A DNA stretch of 64,000 nucleotides from Polynucleobacter wuianus (GCF_001659725.1 NZ_CP015922.1:868001-932000); one strand, 5' to 3'. Positions 19,322-28,988 are shown, numbered from the stretch's first letter. Notes: generated by a model not told the origin, from the sequence alone. Program-made: numbers and translations.

Positions 19322-19969
19322 ATGATGTATCCACACCCCATTATTGCGAAAGAAGGTTGGCCCTATTTAGCGCTAGTGGGGGTAGTGACTTTGTTGGTTC
19401 ACCACTTTGGTGGGATTGCATGGTCATGGCCTTTGTGGATCATTTTTGTCTTTGTTCTGCAGTTCTTTCGTGATCCACAGCGTATTCCTGCCTTAGGTCG
19501 TGATCTCGTTTTATCCCCTGCTGATGGACGTATTGTGGTTGTTGAAACTACAAATGATCCGTATGCTGGACGTGAAGCGCTTAAAATTAGCGTTTTCATG
19601 AATGTTTTTAATGTGCATTCCAATCGTAGTGCGGTCAATGGCTTAGTTAGGGAGATTCAATATTTCCCAGGGAAGTTCGTGAATGCCGATTTGGATAAAG
19701 CATCTACTGAAAATGAACGCAACGCTGTAGTCATTGATGCTAACGGTCAAACTGTGACCTTAGTTCAAGTGGCCGGCCTGATTGCACGTCGCATTCTTTG
19801 TTATATCCATGTGGGTGATCGCCTAAAAGCAGGTGAGCGCTACGGATTTATTCGCTTTGGTTCTCGTGTGGATGTGTATTTACCCCTAAGCGCAGAGCCA
19901 TTGGTTTCTGTTGGTGATAAAGTATTTGCAACCAATACTGCTTTGGCCCGTGTGCCAGGCTTAGATTGA
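19322..19969 (+). CDS. psd: Phosphatidylserine decarboxylase proenzyme (short form)
   Basis: Converts phosphatidylserine to phosphatidylethanolamine at the inner membrane. A hydrophobic N-terminus (about 15-50) precedes the catalytic part. The autocleavage site reads RFGSRVDVY, so Ser181 should become the pyruvoyl group. At 215 residues it is the short, archaeal-type enzyme rather than the roughly 300-residue enterobacterial one. It lies between ilvC and pssA, whose product makes its substrate. Confidence 0.92.
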   Translation: MMYPHPIIAKEGWPYLALVGVVTLLVHHFGGIAWSWPLWIIFVFVLQFFRDPQRIPALGRDLVLSPADGRIVVVETTNDPYAGREALKISVFMNVFNVHSNRSAVNGLVREIQYFPGKFVNADLDKASTENERNAVVIDANGQTVTLVQVAGLIARRILCYIHVGDRLKAGERYGFIRFGSRVDVYLPLSAEPLVSVGDKVFATNTALARVPGLD

Positions 19970-19994
19970 TTCAAATCTTTTCTCGGGAAATGCT

Positions 19995-20858
19995 TTGACT
20001 ACTTTTCGCCGTCGTGGCCGCATTGATCGCAGTCGTTTAACTCATAGACGCACTGAGCCTACTCAAGCAGAGTGGGCCGATGCTTTGGGTGATGGCGTTG
20101 ATTATGAAGTAGAGGAATTGCATCCGCCAAAACCGCGTCTGCGCAGTAAAGGTATTTACCTGTTGCCTAATGCTTTTACTACGGCAGCATTGTTCAGTGG
20201 CTTCTTTGCCATTGTGAATGCAATGAATCATCAATTCGAAATAGCAGCAATTGCTATTTTTGCCTCATTAGTCTTAGATGGCATGGATGGTCGTGTTGCG
20301 CGGATGACCAATACGCAAAGCGCGTTTGGCGAGCAATATGATTCTCTAGCTGATATGGTGTCCTTCGGCGTTGCTCCTGCCTTAGTTGCCTATGAATGGG
20401 CGCTAAAAGATTTAGGTAAGTGGGGCTGGTTAGCAGCCTTTACTTATTGTGCGGGCGCTGCTTTGCGTTTAGCGCGTTTTAACGTAAATACTGGTGTAGT
20501 AGATAAGAAATTCTTTCAGGGTTTGCCAAGTCCAGCGGCCGGCTCTTTAATTGCAGGTTTTATCTGGTTAGCTGACGACAATAAGATTCCAGTACGTGAC
20601 ACAGCAATTCCTTGGATTACCTTTTTAATTGCCGTTTACGCTGGCCTCACAATGGTCTCGAACGCCCGTTTTTACAGCGGTAAAGCCTTAGATGTTCGTT
20701 ACCGCGTGCCTTTTGGTGTCATGGTTCTATTGATTTTGACCTTCGTCCTAATCTCCTCCAATCCGCCGTTAACACTGTTTGGCTTGTTTGTGGTGTATTC
20801 TATCTCGGGTTATGTCATTTGGGCCTGGGAACATCTCAGCGGCAAACGTTTTAGCTAA
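19995..20858 (+). CDS. pssA: CDP-diacylglycerol-serine O-phosphatidyltransferase
   Basis: Integral membrane CDP-alcohol phosphatidyltransferase making phosphatidylserine. The signature is complete: Asp95-x2-Asp98-Gly99-x2-Ala102-Arg103, then Gly112-x3-Asp116-x3-Asp120. Several membrane spans follow. 287 residues, with a soluble, charged N-terminal extension of about 55 residues. The TTG start at 19995 sits 25 bases after psd. The next gene downstream is preceded by the leuA leader. Confidence 0.9.
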   Translation: MTTFRRRGRIDRSRLTHRRTEPTQAEWADALGDGVDYEVEELHPPKPRLRSKGIYLLPNAFTTAALFSGFFAIVNAMNHQFEIAAIAIFASLVLDGMDGRVARMTNTQSAFGEQYDSLADMVSFGVAPALVAYEWALKDLGKWGWLAAFTYCAGAALRLARFNVNTGVVDKKFFQGLPSPAAGSLIAGFIWLADDNKIPVRDTAIPWITFLIAVYAGLTMVSNARFYSGKALDVRYRVPFGVMVLLILTFVLISSNPPLTLFGLFVVYSISGYVIWAWEHLSGKRFS

Positions 20859-20886
20859 TTCCGTATTTTTGGGGTATATTAATCCC

Positions 20887-20964
20887 ATGTTGATGAATTT
20901 CTCACCTTTATCTGGCCTCCTTCTACTGGCACTAAGCACCAAGCTTGGGGCGGGTAAGGCCTGA
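20887..20964 (+). CDS. leuL: leuA leader peptide
   Basis: A 25-codon open frame ending in TGA at 20964, rich in leucine. It contains GLLLLALSTKLG, with four consecutive Leu codons (CTC CTT CTA CTG) and eight Leu in all. The layout resembles the E. coli leu leader peptide (TGLLLLNAF). It lies between pssA and leuA, and a terminator-type hairpin follows at 21005. A TATATT box at 20875-20880 is close enough to the ATG that a transcript starting there would be nearly leaderless. Read-through from pssA is the alternative. No strong ribosome binding site is seen. Confidence 0.8.
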   Translation: MLMNFSPLSGLLLLALSTKLGAGKA

Positions 20965-21004
20965 GTTGATGAGATAAACAAAATCCATTAACCACCAATA
21001 CCAG

Positions 21005-21035
21005 CCCCAGCAATTTGCTGGGGTTTTTGTTTTTA
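21005..21035 (+). terminator. leuA transcription attenuator
   Basis: CCCCAGC (21005-21011) and GCTGGGG (21017-21023) form a 7-bp stem, extendable by two A-T pairs, followed by TTTTTGTTTTT. It lies 40 bases after the leader peptide stop and 68 bases before leuA. A competing pairing is visible: GCTTGGGGC (20943-20951, within the last leader codons) can pair with GCCCCAGC (21004-21011), with one bulged base. That would free the T tract and act as an antiterminator when ribosomes stall on the Leu codons. The mechanism is inferred from layout. Confidence 0.82.
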
Positions 21036-21103
21036 GGATGGCAATACAGAATTATTAAATAGCGGTTAACGAATCAATAAGTAATTCAAACTGGAGAGTA
21101 GTG

Positions 21104-22651
21104 ATGAGTGACAAAGTAATCATTTTTGACACCACCTTGCGTGATGGCGAGCAATCCCCTGGCGCATCGATGACCAAGGATGAAAAGGTTCGCATTGCTC
21201 GTCAACTCGAGCGGCTCAAAGTGGATGTAATTGAAGCTGGTTTCGCTGCCAGTTCTGAAGGTGACTTTCAGGCCATCTCAGCTGTGGCAGCTGCTGTCAA
21301 AGATTCGATTGTCTGTTCATTAGCGAGAGCAAATGATAAGGACATCACTCGAGCCGCCGATGCGTTGAAGGCCGCAACCGCTAAACGGATTCATGCTTTC
21401 TTGGCGACTAGCCCATTGCACATGGCAGTGAAATTGCGCATGTCTCCAGAGGAAGTCTTGGAGCAGGCGAAACGCTCAATCCGCTTTGCCAGAAACTTAG
21501 CGGCTGATATTGAGTTCTCTGCAGAAGATGGTTATCGCTCAGAAATGGATTTTTTGTGCAGAGTGGTAGAGGCCGTTATTAATGAAGGCGCATCTACCAT
21601 CAATATTCCCGACACTGTAGGTTATGCAACCCCAGAGTTGTATGGTGAGTTTATTAAGACTTTGCGTACCCGCGTACCAAACTCTGATAAGGCTGTTTGG
21701 TCTGTCCATTGCCATAATGATTTAGGTATGGCTGTTGCGAACTCCCTGGCTGGCGTAAAAATTGGTGGCGCTCGCCAAATCGAGTGCACCATCAATGGCT
21801 TAGGTGAGCGTGCCGGTAATACGGCCTTGGAAGAGATTGTGATGTCCTTGCGTACTCGCAAGGATTACTTCGATATGGTTTGCGGTATCGATGCAAGTCA
21901 AATTGTTCCAGCCTCTAAGTTGGTTTCCCAGATCACTGGCTTTGTGGTGCAGCCTAATAAAGCAGTTGTCGGTGCAAATGCGTTTGCTCATGCATCAGGT
22001 ATTCACCAAGATGGGATTTTAAAAAACCGGGAAACCTATGAAATCATGCGCGCAGAAGATGTAGGTTGGTCTACTAACAAAATTGTGTTGGGTAAATTGT
22101 CTGGCCGAAACGCATTTAAGCAGCGTTTGCAGGAGTTGGGCATTACTGTTGAAGCAGAGGCTGATGTTAATGAGGCGTTTGCAAGGTTCAAAGCATTGGC
22201 AGATCAAAAAGCCGAAATCTTTGATGAAGACATCATCGCCATCATGTCGGACTCAGCAGCGGCAGAGGAGGGTGAGTACTACCACTTCATTTCCCTGAGC
22301 CAGCATTCTGAAACAGGTGAGCGTCCTAAATCACGTGTGACATTCCGTATGGGTGATAAAGAAGTAAGCTCAGAGGCTGAAGGTAACGGCCCTGTAGATG
22401 CCAGCTTGAACGCGATTGAAGAGATTGCCAGAAGTGGTGCAGAGCAGTTACTTTATTCGGTCAATGCAATTACTTCTGGCACACAGTCTCAGGGCGAGGT
22501 AACGGTGCGCTTATCTAAGGGTGGTCGCATTGTGAATGGCGTTGGAACTGACCCCGACATCATTGCTGCCTCAGCAAAGGCCTATTTATCTGCCTTAAAT
22601 AAGCTCCATGATCCAAGCCAAGCGAAACTTAATGCACAAATGACTCCTTAA
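21104..22651 (+). CDS. leuA: 2-isopropylmalate synthase
   Basis: First committed step of leucine synthesis: acetyl-CoA plus 2-ketoisovalerate gives 2-isopropylmalate. The TIM-barrel domain starts with [15 protein letters not shown] (Asp9, Arg13, Asp14), and the metal-binding HCHNDLGM is at His202/His204. [11 protein letters not shown] and an ASGIHQDG region follow. The C-terminal LeuA dimer domain, which binds leucine for feedback inhibition, is complete. About 515 residues. GTG at 21101 and ATG at 21104 are adjacent; GGAG (21093-21096) favours the ATG. Confidence 0.95.
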   Translation: MSDKVIIFDTTLRDGEQSPGASMTKDEKVRIARQLERLKVDVIEAGFAASSEGDFQAISAVAAAVKDSIVCSLARANDKDITRAADALKAATAKRIHAFLATSPLHMAVKLRMSPEEVLEQAKRSIRFARNLAADIEFSAEDGYRSEMDFLCRVVEAVINEGASTINIPDTVGYATPELYGEFIKTLRTRVPNSDKAVWSVHCHNDLGMAVANSLAGVKIGGARQIECTINGLGERAGNTALEEIVMSLRTRKDYFDMVCGIDASQIVPASKLVSQITGFVVQPNKAVVGANAFAHASGIHQDGILKNRETYEIMRAEDVGWSTNKIVLGKLSGRNAFKQRLQELGITVEAEADVNEAFARFKALADQKAEIFDEDIIAIMSDSAAAEEGEYYHFISLSQHSETGERPKSRVTFRMGDKEVSSEAEGNGPVDASLNAIEEIARSGAEQLLYSVNAITSGTQSQGEVTVRLSKGGRIVNGVGTDPDIIAASAKAYLSALNKLHDPSQAKLNAQMTP

Positions 22652-22669
22652 GAGAGCTGCTCGAGAGTG

Positions 22670-23266
22670 TTATTTATTTAGATCAGAGTCTTTGTAATAC
22701 TTGGTTCCCTTGCCGGTGATTTCAGCGGCAAGGCCTGTGTCGGTTAACTGGTACATCAAAACTCCAGGTGCAACAACTGTAGCGTCTTGGTATGAGGCGC
22801 CATCTTTGTCGTATTTTGCTGCTGCAGTGACCTGTCCACCAAAAGTCCATCCTGAATTTACAAAGTCATTCAGTGCAGCTTCTGTTTGAAAGATAAAAAT
22901 ATTCTGAAAAGATTTAATACCAAGACCCAGTCCTGCCTGCACCTCAGCCATATCCATGTAGACCGGCCTCTTGGAGGATTTATTAATTACCACGCCAGTG
23001 CCCGTCCCGCCACCAGCAATCAAGATCTTCATTCCAAAATTACTGAAGGTTGCATACCCGATCGATTTTTCGATCAAGTCCTTCGCCTTAGGTTGAACTT
23101 GATACAGATGCTTCAAGATCTCACCATTCTTTTTGAGAATATCTTCTTTCTGCTGGGCAATGGTTTTGCTTGGGCCAAATGGGTTTGAAAATTGGGCTAA
23201 AACAGCGTTGTTCAAGCAAAAGCTGAGAGTAAAAAGGACTGCAAATAAGCGAAGAATTGAGTTCAT
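22670..23266 (-). CDS. SYLF (Ysc84-like) lipid-binding exported protein
   Basis: A 198-residue protein with a signal peptide (about residues 1-24, ending VLAQ, no lipobox). The SYLF/Ysc84 domain includes KSIGYATFSNFGMKI, GGGTGTGVVINK and MAEVQAGLGLGIKSFQ, families that bind membranes or phosphoinositides. Probably periplasmic. Convergent with leuA, with only 18 bases between the stop codons and no terminator visible there. Function in bacteria is poorly known. Confidence 0.82.
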   Translation of the reverse strand: MNSILRLFAVLFTLSFCLNNAVLAQFSNPFGPSKTIAQQKEDILKKNGEILKHLYQVQPKAKDLIEKSIGYATFSNFGMKILIAGGGTGTGVVINKSSKRPVYMDMAEVQAGLGLGIKSFQNIFIFQTEAALNDFVNSGWTFGGQVTAAAKYDKDGASYQDATVVAPGVLMYQLTDTGLAAEITGKGTKYYKDSDLNK

Positions 23267-23372
23267 ATTTTGTAAGTTATTGATTAATATAGATATATTT
23301 TATTAATGTAGTTTATTTATTCCATAAGAATACCAAGATCTGAAGGGCAATTCCCTCTTTTAAGGGCCTATC

Positions 23373-23381
23373 TGCTACAAT
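23373..23381 (+). promoter_or_regulatory. Extended -10 promoter for rpsO
   Basis: TGC-TACAAT is an extended -10 (TGn) element about 100 bases before rpsO, with no good -35. The predicted transcript would begin close to a short hairpin (GCTTT 23388-23392 / AAAGC 23400-23404) followed by two T runs, a terminator-like arrangement in the rpsO leader. Confidence 0.45.
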
Positions 23382-23481
23382 TCGAGGGCTTTGATTTGTA
23401 AAGCTTTTTTAGTTTTTTGTTAATAACGCACGACACGAATTGGGTGAAAGCTCATGTGTTCGCAAGTAAGGAGTATTAAAA

Positions 23482-23751
23482 ATGGCAGTTGCTGATATCA
23501 AAACGGCGGAAATCGTCAAAGAAAACGCGCGTAGCGCAAACGATACGGGTAGTCCTGAAGTGCAAGTTTCTTTGCTCACAGCCCGCATCAATGAATTAAC
23601 CCCCCATTTCAAGGCTAACGCCAAAGACCATCACAGCCGTCGCGGTTTGTTGAAGATGGTTTCACGTCGCCGTCGCCTCTTGGATTACCTCAAAGGCAAA
23701 GATCTGGATCGCTATCGCGCATTGATCGACAAATTAGGTCTCCGTAAGTAA
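23482..23751 (+). CDS. rpsO: 30S ribosomal protein S15
   Basis: Primary 16S rRNA-binding protein of the small-subunit platform. 89 residues, exactly the usual length, with the S15 signatures [37 protein letters not shown] and [20 protein letters not shown] precedes the ATG. It is followed by pnp, the classic rpsO-pnp order. S15 represses its own translation in several bacteria; the leader here was not matched to a known S15-binding fold. Confidence 0.97.
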   Translation: MAVADIKTAEIVKENARSANDTGSPEVQVSLLTARINELTPHFKANAKDHHSRRGLLKMVSRRRRLLDYLKGKDLDRYRALIDKLGLRK

Positions 23752-23855
23752 TTCTTATCGGTATTGCAATGCCATCTCACTTAGGGTTGTTTCTACGCAG
23801 AATCAGTCTTAAGAAGGTGGCATGTTTTTTGAGCGCTTTTAGATTATTTGTGTAG

Positions 23856-23912
23856 GGGATCGTGTCATTCCAATGAGCTTCTGAAGTCAGAGCCTCCCTG
23901 GAATGGCATCCC
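23856..23912 (+). promoter_or_regulatory. Long hairpin in the rpsO-pnp intergenic region
   Basis: GGGAT (23856-23860) pairs with ATCCC (23908-23912), and after a 3-base bulge GTCATTCCA (23864-23872) pairs with TGGAATGGC (23899-23907, one G-U). The loop is 26 bases and no T tract follows, so it is not an intrinsic terminator. In E. coli the comparable pnp leader stem is cut by RNase III and used for PNPase autoregulation; the same role is inferred here. Confidence 0.55.
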
Positions 23913-23936
23913 TTGTAATCCTAAATCGCTCCAGTG

Positions 23937-23966
23937 TTGTCGTGACACTGCTTTATCCCACGACAA
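23937..23966 (+). promoter_or_regulatory. Second hairpin in the pnp leader
   Basis: A perfect 8-bp stem, TTGTCGTG (23937-23944) with CACGACAA (23959-23966), encloses a 14-base loop and ends about 35 bases before the pnp ribosome binding site. With the upstream hairpin it forms a structured leader suited to RNase processing. Confidence 0.5.
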
Positions 23967-24014
23967 GCGTAATGCTCATGTGAGTTTTACGTGAACAATT
24001 TGGAGAAGATCAGA

Positions 24015-26174
24015 ATGACAATGTTTAAAAAAGCAGTAAAAAGTTTTCAATGGGGCAATCATCAAGTAACGATGGAAACTGGTGAGATCGCTCGCCAATC
24101 TGGTGGTGCCGTTATCGTTAACGTAGATGACACCGTAGTGATGGGTACAGTAGTTGCCTCTAAGTCTGCAAAGCCAGGCCAATCCTTTTTCCCATTAACG
24201 GTTGATTATTTAGAAAAAACATACGCAGCAGGCAAGATCCCTGGTGGTTTCTTCCGTCGCGAAGGACGCCCATCAGAAGGTGAGACATTAATCTCCCGTT
24301 TGATCGACCGTCCATTACGCCCTTTGTTCCCAGAAGGTTTCTTGAATGAAGTTCAGGTTGTAGTGCACGTGTTGTCTATCAATCCTGACGTTCCTGCAGA
24401 TATTCCTGCTTTGATTGCTGCTTCTGCGGCTTTGGCAGTTTCGGGTATTCCATTTGCTGGTCCAGTTGGCGCTGCGCGCGTTGGTTACGCTAATGGTCAA
24501 TATTTATTGAACCCAACTCGCACAGAACAAGCTACTAGCGAACTCGATTTGATCGTCGCTGGCACTCAAGCTGCTGTGTTGATGGTTGAGTCTGAAGCAA
24601 ATCAATTGTCTGAAGATGTCATGCTTGGGGCGGTTGTATATGGTCATGACCAAATGCAAACTGCAATCAACGCTATTAATGATTTGGTGCGTGAAGCTGG
24701 CAAGCCAGAATGGGATTGGGCTGCTGCACCTAAAGATGAACCATTTATCGCTAAAGTGACCGCTTTGGCTGAAGCGCCATTGCGTGAGGCATATCAGATT
24801 CGTCAAAAAGGTGCACGTTCAGACAAGCTCAAAGAAATTTCAAAAGAAGTATTGGCCAAATTGTCTGAAGAAGGTGATGTTGATGCCGTTGCTGTGAGCG
24901 ACATCATGTTCGAAATCGAAGCGAAGATTGTTCGCAGCCAGATTTTGAATGGCGAGCCACGTATTGATGGTCGTGATACACGTACTGTTCGTCCAATTGA
25001 AATTCGTAACGGCGTATTACCACGTACACACGGTTCAGCTTTGTTTACTCGTGGTGAAACACAGGCTCTCGTAGTTGCTACTTTGGGTACTGCACGTGAC
25101 GAGCAAATTATTGACGCGCTCGAAGGTGAATACCGCGATCGTTTCATGTTCCACTACAACATGCCTCCGTTTGCTACTGGCGAAACAGGACGCGTAGGCA
25201 GCCCTAAGCGTCGTGAAATTGGTCACGGACGTTTGGCTAAGCGCGCATTGATTCCAGTGTTGCCTAACCCAGAAGATTTTGCATACAGCATTCGTGTTGT
25301 TTCAGAAATCACTGAATCCAATGGTTCTTCATCTATGGCGTCGGTTTGCGGTGGCTGCCTGGCCATGATGGATGCTGGTGTTCCTGTTAAAGCGCACGTT
25401 GCTGGTGTAGCAATGGGCTTGATTCTTGATGGCAACCGCTTTGCAGTATTGACAGATATCTTGGGTGACGAAGATCATCTAGGCGATATGGACTTCAAGG
25501 TGGCAGGTACTGCAAACGGTATTACTGCACTCCAGATGGACATCAAGGTACAAGGTATTACTAAAGAAATTATGCAAGTTGCTTTGGCACAAGCCAAAGA
25601 AGGTCGTTTGCACATCTTGAGCAAAATGCAAGAGGCAATGGGTTCAGTTCGTACAGAATTGTCTGCTCATGCCCCACGCATGGTTTCATTCAAGATTCAT
25701 CCAGACAAGATTCGTGAAGTGATCGGTAAAGGCGGCGCAACAATTCAAGCCTTGACTAAAGAAACTGGTTGCAGCATCGATATTAAAGATGATGGAACAG
25801 TAACGATTGCTTCAACCTCTGCTGAAGGTATGGCTGAAGCTAAGGCACGTATCGAAGGCATTACCGCTGAGGCTGAAGTAGGCAAGATCTACGAAGGTCC
25901 AGTTGTCAAGCTGCTCGAATTCGGCGCTTTGGTAAACATTCTTCCTGGTAAAGATGGACTCTTGCACATCTCTGAGATTTCAAATGAGCGTGTAAAAGAA
26001 GTGAAAGATTATTTGGCAGAAGGCCAAGTGGTACGCGTGAAGTTGTTAGCTGCTGATGAACGTGGCCGTTTGCGTTTATCTCTCAAAGCTGCAATGGCTG
26101 ACGAAGGTGGCACGATCGCTCCTTTGGCTGGCGCTAATGCTGAAGCCGCTCCTGCAACTGACGAAACAGCCTAA
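24015..26174 (+). CDS. pnp: Polyribonucleotide nucleotidyltransferase
   Basis: Phosphorolytic 3'-5' exoribonuclease, a degradosome component. Two RNase PH domains (about 5-230 and 310-540; second with [25 protein letters not shown] interrupted by normal family spacing), then a KH domain (about 555-610, [12 protein letters not shown]) and an S1 domain (about 622-690, [20 protein letters not shown]). The tail is Ala-rich. 719 residues from ATG 24015, which has GGAGAAG (24002-24008) at good spacing. The upstream GTG 23991 would put that site inside the gene. Confidence 0.95.
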   Translation: MTMFKKAVKSFQWGNHQVTMETGEIARQSGGAVIVNVDDTVVMGTVVASKSAKPGQSFFPLTVDYLEKTYAAGKIPGGFFRREGRPSEGETLISRLIDRPLRPLFPEGFLNEVQVVVHVLSINPDVPADIPALIAASAALAVSGIPFAGPVGAARVGYANGQYLLNPTRTEQATSELDLIVAGTQAAVLMVESEANQLSEDVMLGAVVYGHDQMQTAINAINDLVREAGKPEWDWAAAPKDEPFIAKVTALAEAPLREAYQIRQKGARSDKLKEISKEVLAKLSEEGDVDAVAVSDIMFEIEAKIVRSQILNGEPRIDGRDTRTVRPIEIRNGVLPRTHGSALFTRGETQALVVATLGTARDEQIIDALEGEYRDRFMFHYNMPPFATGETGRVGSPKRREIGHGRLAKRALIPVLPNPEDFAYSIRVVSEITESNGSSSMASVCGGCLAMMDAGVPVKAHVAGVAMGLILDGNRFAVLTDILGDEDHLGDMDFKVAGTANGITALQMDIKVQGITKEIMQVALAQAKEGRLHILSKMQEAMGSVRTELSAHAPRMVSFKIHPDKIREVIGKGGATIQALTKETGCSIDIKDDGTVTIASTSAEGMAEAKARIEGITAEAEVGKIYEGPVVKLLEFGALVNILPGKDGLLHISEISNERVKEVKDYLAEGQVVRVKLLAADERGRLRLSLKAAMADEGGTIAPLAGANAEAAPATDETA

Positions 26175-26204
26175 GCTACTTCTATAGATCTTTCGGAGCT
26201 TTCA

Positions 26205-27203
26205 ATGCGTGTAATTGAGATCAAAGAATTCGGTGCGCCAGAGGTGCTGGTACCTGCCACTCGTCCAGATCCGGCGGTACCAACCGCTGGATCTGGCGAG
26301 GTATTGATTAAGGTTTTAGCTGCGGGGATTAACCGTCCTGATGTTTTGCAACGCAAAGGTCATTACCCTGTACCGGCAGGTGCATCTGACATTCCTGGCC
26401 TTGAAGTTGCAGGTGAAATTATTGGTGGTGACTTAGCGCATGCAGATAACGCATTTGGTTTGAAGATTGGCGATAAAGTTTGTGCTTTGGTGCAAGGTGG
26501 CGGCTATGCTGATCTTTGCACTGCGCCGATTGCCCAATGTTTACCTTATCCAACCGGTTTTACCGATCAAGAAGCAGCAGCGTTACCTGAAACTTTCTAT
26601 ACCGTATGGAGCAATGTCTTCATGCGTGGCGAATTATCTGATGGCGAAACACTCTTAGTGCAAGGTGGTTCAAGCGGCATCGGCGTTACTGCCATTTTGC
26701 TTGCTAAGGCCATGGGTCATCAGGTGTTTGTTACAGCTGGTACTGATGAGAAGTGCAAAGCATGTTTAAAGTTAGGCGCAGATCTTGCCATTAATTACAA
26801 GACACAAGACTTTGTCGAAGAAGTGAAAAAGGCTACTGATGGTAAGGGTGTAAACGTCATTCTCGATATGGTGACTGGCGCTTACGTTCAACGAGAAATT
26901 GATTGCTTGGCAGATGATGGTCGTATTGTGATCATTGCGATACAAGGCGGATCAAAAGCGGAAGTGAGTACCAATCAAATTTTGCGCCGCCGCTTAACCA
27001 TTACTGGATCGACATTGCGTCCACGGCCAGTGTCATTTAAGAAGCAAATTACCAAACAGCTCTATGACAATGTTTGGCCATTATTAAATGCTGGCAAATT
27101 GAAACCTGCGATTTATCAAACCTTTACGCTGGATCAAGCGGCAGATGCTCATCGCTTGATGGAGTCATCTGAGCACGTCGGCAAAATTGTTCTGACGGTT
27201 TAA
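26205..27203 (+). CDS. NAD(P)H quinone oxidoreductase, PIG3-like MDR family
   Basis: A 332-residue medium-chain dehydrogenase/reductase without the structural zinc lobe. NRPDVLQRKGHYPVP and GLEVAGEI are typical of the TP53I3/PIG3-like quinone oxidoreductases. The NADPH-binding motif is VQGGSSGIGVTAI near residue 148. The true substrate is unknown. It lies between pnp and tpiA on the same strand with short gaps (30 and 13 bases). Confidence 0.85.
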   Translation: MRVIEIKEFGAPEVLVPATRPDPAVPTAGSGEVLIKVLAAGINRPDVLQRKGHYPVPAGASDIPGLEVAGEIIGGDLAHADNAFGLKIGDKVCALVQGGGYADLCTAPIAQCLPYPTGFTDQEAAALPETFYTVWSNVFMRGELSDGETLLVQGGSSGIGVTAILLAKAMGHQVFVTAGTDEKCKACLKLGADLAINYKTQDFVEEVKKATDGKGVNVILDMVTGAYVQREIDCLADDGRIVIIAIQGGSKAEVSTNQILRRRLTITGSTLRPRPVSFKKQITKQLYDNVWPLLNAGKLKPAIYQTFTLDQAADAHRLMESSEHVGKIVLTV

Positions 27204-27216
27204 CAGTTAACAAGCT

Positions 27217-27975
27217 ATGCGTCCACTTATCGTCATCGGCAACTGGAAAATGAATGGTAGTCTTGTAAGTAATCAAGATTGGATTAAAACCGTTGCCCGC
27301 GGCATGGAAAGTGGTATGCCCGCTGGTCGTCAATTTGCTGTATGTCCACCGTTTCCCTATTTGGCTCAATGCGCCAATTTGATTAAAGAGCATTCATTGG
27401 CTTTTTTAAGCTTAGGCGCTCAAGATGCCTCCGCGCAAGCTTGCGGCGCTTATACCGGTGAAGCTAGTGCAGCCATGCTTAAGGAGATGGGCTGTCAGTA
27501 TGTCATCGTTGGCCACTCAGAGCGCCGTCAAATGCATCATGAAGTTGATGAGGTCGTAGCTGCCAAAGCTCTACAGGTTTTGGATAACGGCATGACACCT
27601 GTAATTTGCGTTGGCGAGACTGCTGATGAGCGGAATTCTGGTAGGGCTGAAGAAGTTGTTTGTGGACAGATTGCAAAGCAAGTTTCTGTTCTGCAAGATC
27701 GTTTGGCTGATTGCCTGATTGCCTATGAGCCAGTGTGGGCTATTGGTACCGGCAAGGTAGCAAGCGCTCAAGTTGCACAAGATATGCATCGTCATATTCG
27801 TCTGCAGTTAGCAGAGTTTGATGAGGATGTGGCTTCTCATGTGGGAATTTTGTATGGCGGCAGCGTCAAGCCTGATAATGCCGTTGAATTGTTTGCCATG
27901 CCCGATATTGATGGTGGATTAGTTGGAGGGGCCTCATTAAACCCTGAAGATTTTCTAGCCATCTGCCAGGCATAG
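27217..27975 (+). CDS. tpiA: Triosephosphate isomerase
   Basis: Interconverts dihydroxyacetone phosphate and glyceraldehyde 3-phosphate. All catalytic residues are present: Lys11 in GNWKMNGS, His100 in VGHSERRQ, Glu171 in YEPVWAIGTG. The phosphate-binding YGGSVKPDN and GGLVGGASL motifs are present. 252 residues. It precedes secG, the usual proteobacterial order. Confidence 0.96.
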   Translation: MRPLIVIGNWKMNGSLVSNQDWIKTVARGMESGMPAGRQFAVCPPFPYLAQCANLIKEHSLAFLSLGAQDASAQACGAYTGEASAAMLKEMGCQYVIVGHSERRQMHHEVDEVVAAKALQVLDNGMTPVICVGETADERNSGRAEEVVCGQIAKQVSVLQDRLADCLIAYEPVWAIGTGKVASAQVAQDMHRHIRLQLAEFDEDVASHVGILYGGSVKPDNAVELFAMPDIDGGLVGGASLNPEDFLAICQA

Positions 27976-27997
27976 ATTTTTTATTTGGAGATAAGCT

Positions 27998-28342
27998 GTG
28001 GAATGGTTTAAGACTTTATTGATCGTATTGCAGGTGATTTCAGCTTTGGCTGTGATCTTATTAGTGCTATTGCAACAAGGTAAGGGCGCTGATATGGGTG
28101 CTGCCTTTGGTTCTGGCGCATCAGGTAGCTTATTCGGTGCTAGCGGATCTGCGAACTTTTTATCTCATACAACTGCCATTTTTGCAGCAGTATTTTTTAT
28201 TTGTACTTTGGGTATTACTTGGATTGGTAATAAGAAGGAAGTGAGTCCGGGCGTTCTTTCCGGAACCGTGGCTCCAACAGCGGCGCCGGCTGCACCTGTT
28301 GCACCAACTCAGGACCCGACTAAACCAGCAGTTCCTAAGTAA
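27998..28342 (+). CDS. secG: Preprotein translocase subunit SecG
   Basis: Small inner-membrane subunit of SecYEG. Two transmembrane segments (about 4-24 and 53-73) flank the conserved cytoplasmic loop LLQQGKGADMGAAFGSGASGS. The C-terminal tail is Ala/Pro-rich. 114 residues. GTG start with TTGGAG upstream. Followed by tRNA-Leu, as is common in Burkholderiales. Confidence 0.93.
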   Translation: MEWFKTLLIVLQVISALAVILLVLLQQGKGADMGAAFGSGASGSLFGASGSANFLSHTTAIFAAVFFICTLGITWIGNKKEVSPGVLSGTVAPTAAPAAPVAPTQDPTKPAVPK

Positions 28343-28428
28343 AAAAGTCGGTTTTTACGGATTTTTCTGCCCTTATTTTTGGGTTGTTCAGTGGTGCAAT
28401 GCAGTAGAATTGACTGGTTTTGGAAGAT

Positions 28429-28513
28429 GCCGACGTGGTGAAATTGGTAGACACGCTATCTTGAGGGGGTAGTGGCTTAGGCTGTGCGAGTTCGAGTCTC
28501 GCCGTCGGCACCA
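28429..28513 (+). tRNA. leuU: tRNA-Leu (anticodon GAG)
   Basis: An 85-base class II tRNA with an encoded CCA end. The acceptor arms GCCGACG / CGTCGGC pair perfectly. The anticodon stem CTATC/GGTAG encloses the loop TTGAGGG, giving anticodon GAG, which reads CUC and CUU. A variable arm of class II length and the T-arm GCGAGTTCGAGTCTCGC follow. Compare E. coli leuU. A TAGAAT box at about 28405 could be part of its promoter. Confidence 0.96.
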
Positions 28514-28623
28514 AAAAAATGAAGTTTAGCTAGGGTTTTTGCTCTAAATCAATAGAGTATGTAGTGGAATAATTAATAATTTGCTGTTTTGAAGATTTAC
28601 CAGACGAACGACTCAGGACCATT

Positions 28624-28983
28624 TTGAATCTCGCTAATTACTTTCCTGTTCTGCTTTTTATCCTCGTAGGCATTGGGGTGGGATTAGTCCCCATGTTCCT
28701 CGGAAAAATTCTGGCCCCTTCGAAGCCTGACGCTGAAAAACTCTCTCCATATGAGTGTGGTTTTGAAGCCTTCGAAGATGCGCGTATGAAGTTTGATGTG
28801 CGCTACTACTTAATTGCCATTCTCTTTATTTTGTTTGACCTTGAGACTGCATTCTTATTCCCTTGGGGAGTTGCTTTGCGCGATCTCGGTTGGTTTGGCT
28901 ACGCCTCTATGGTGATCTTCCTCCTGGAATTCATTGTGGGATTTGTTTATATCTGGAAAAAGGGCGCTCTCGACTGGGAGTGA
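28624..28983 (+). CDS. nuoA: NADH-quinone oxidoreductase subunit A
   Basis: Membrane subunit of proton-pumping complex I. 119 residues with three hydrophobic segments and the family motifs [23 protein letters not shown] and [16 protein letters not shown] start, with an AGGACC stretch just upstream. First gene of the 14-gene nuo operon (28624-43123), whose subunit order A to N is canonical with separate nuoC and nuoD. Confidence 0.94.
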
Positions 28984-28988
28984 TCGAT

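Noticed and set aside
20937..20948. CCAAGCTTGG palindrome in the leuA leader as an operator
   Set aside because: It is made of leader peptide codons and overlaps the antiterminator arm; RNA pairing explains it better than a DNA-binding site.
28863..28988. N-terminal extension of nuoB
   Set aside because: Overlaps nuoA by more than 100 bases and encodes no conserved residues; ATG 28989 fits the family.
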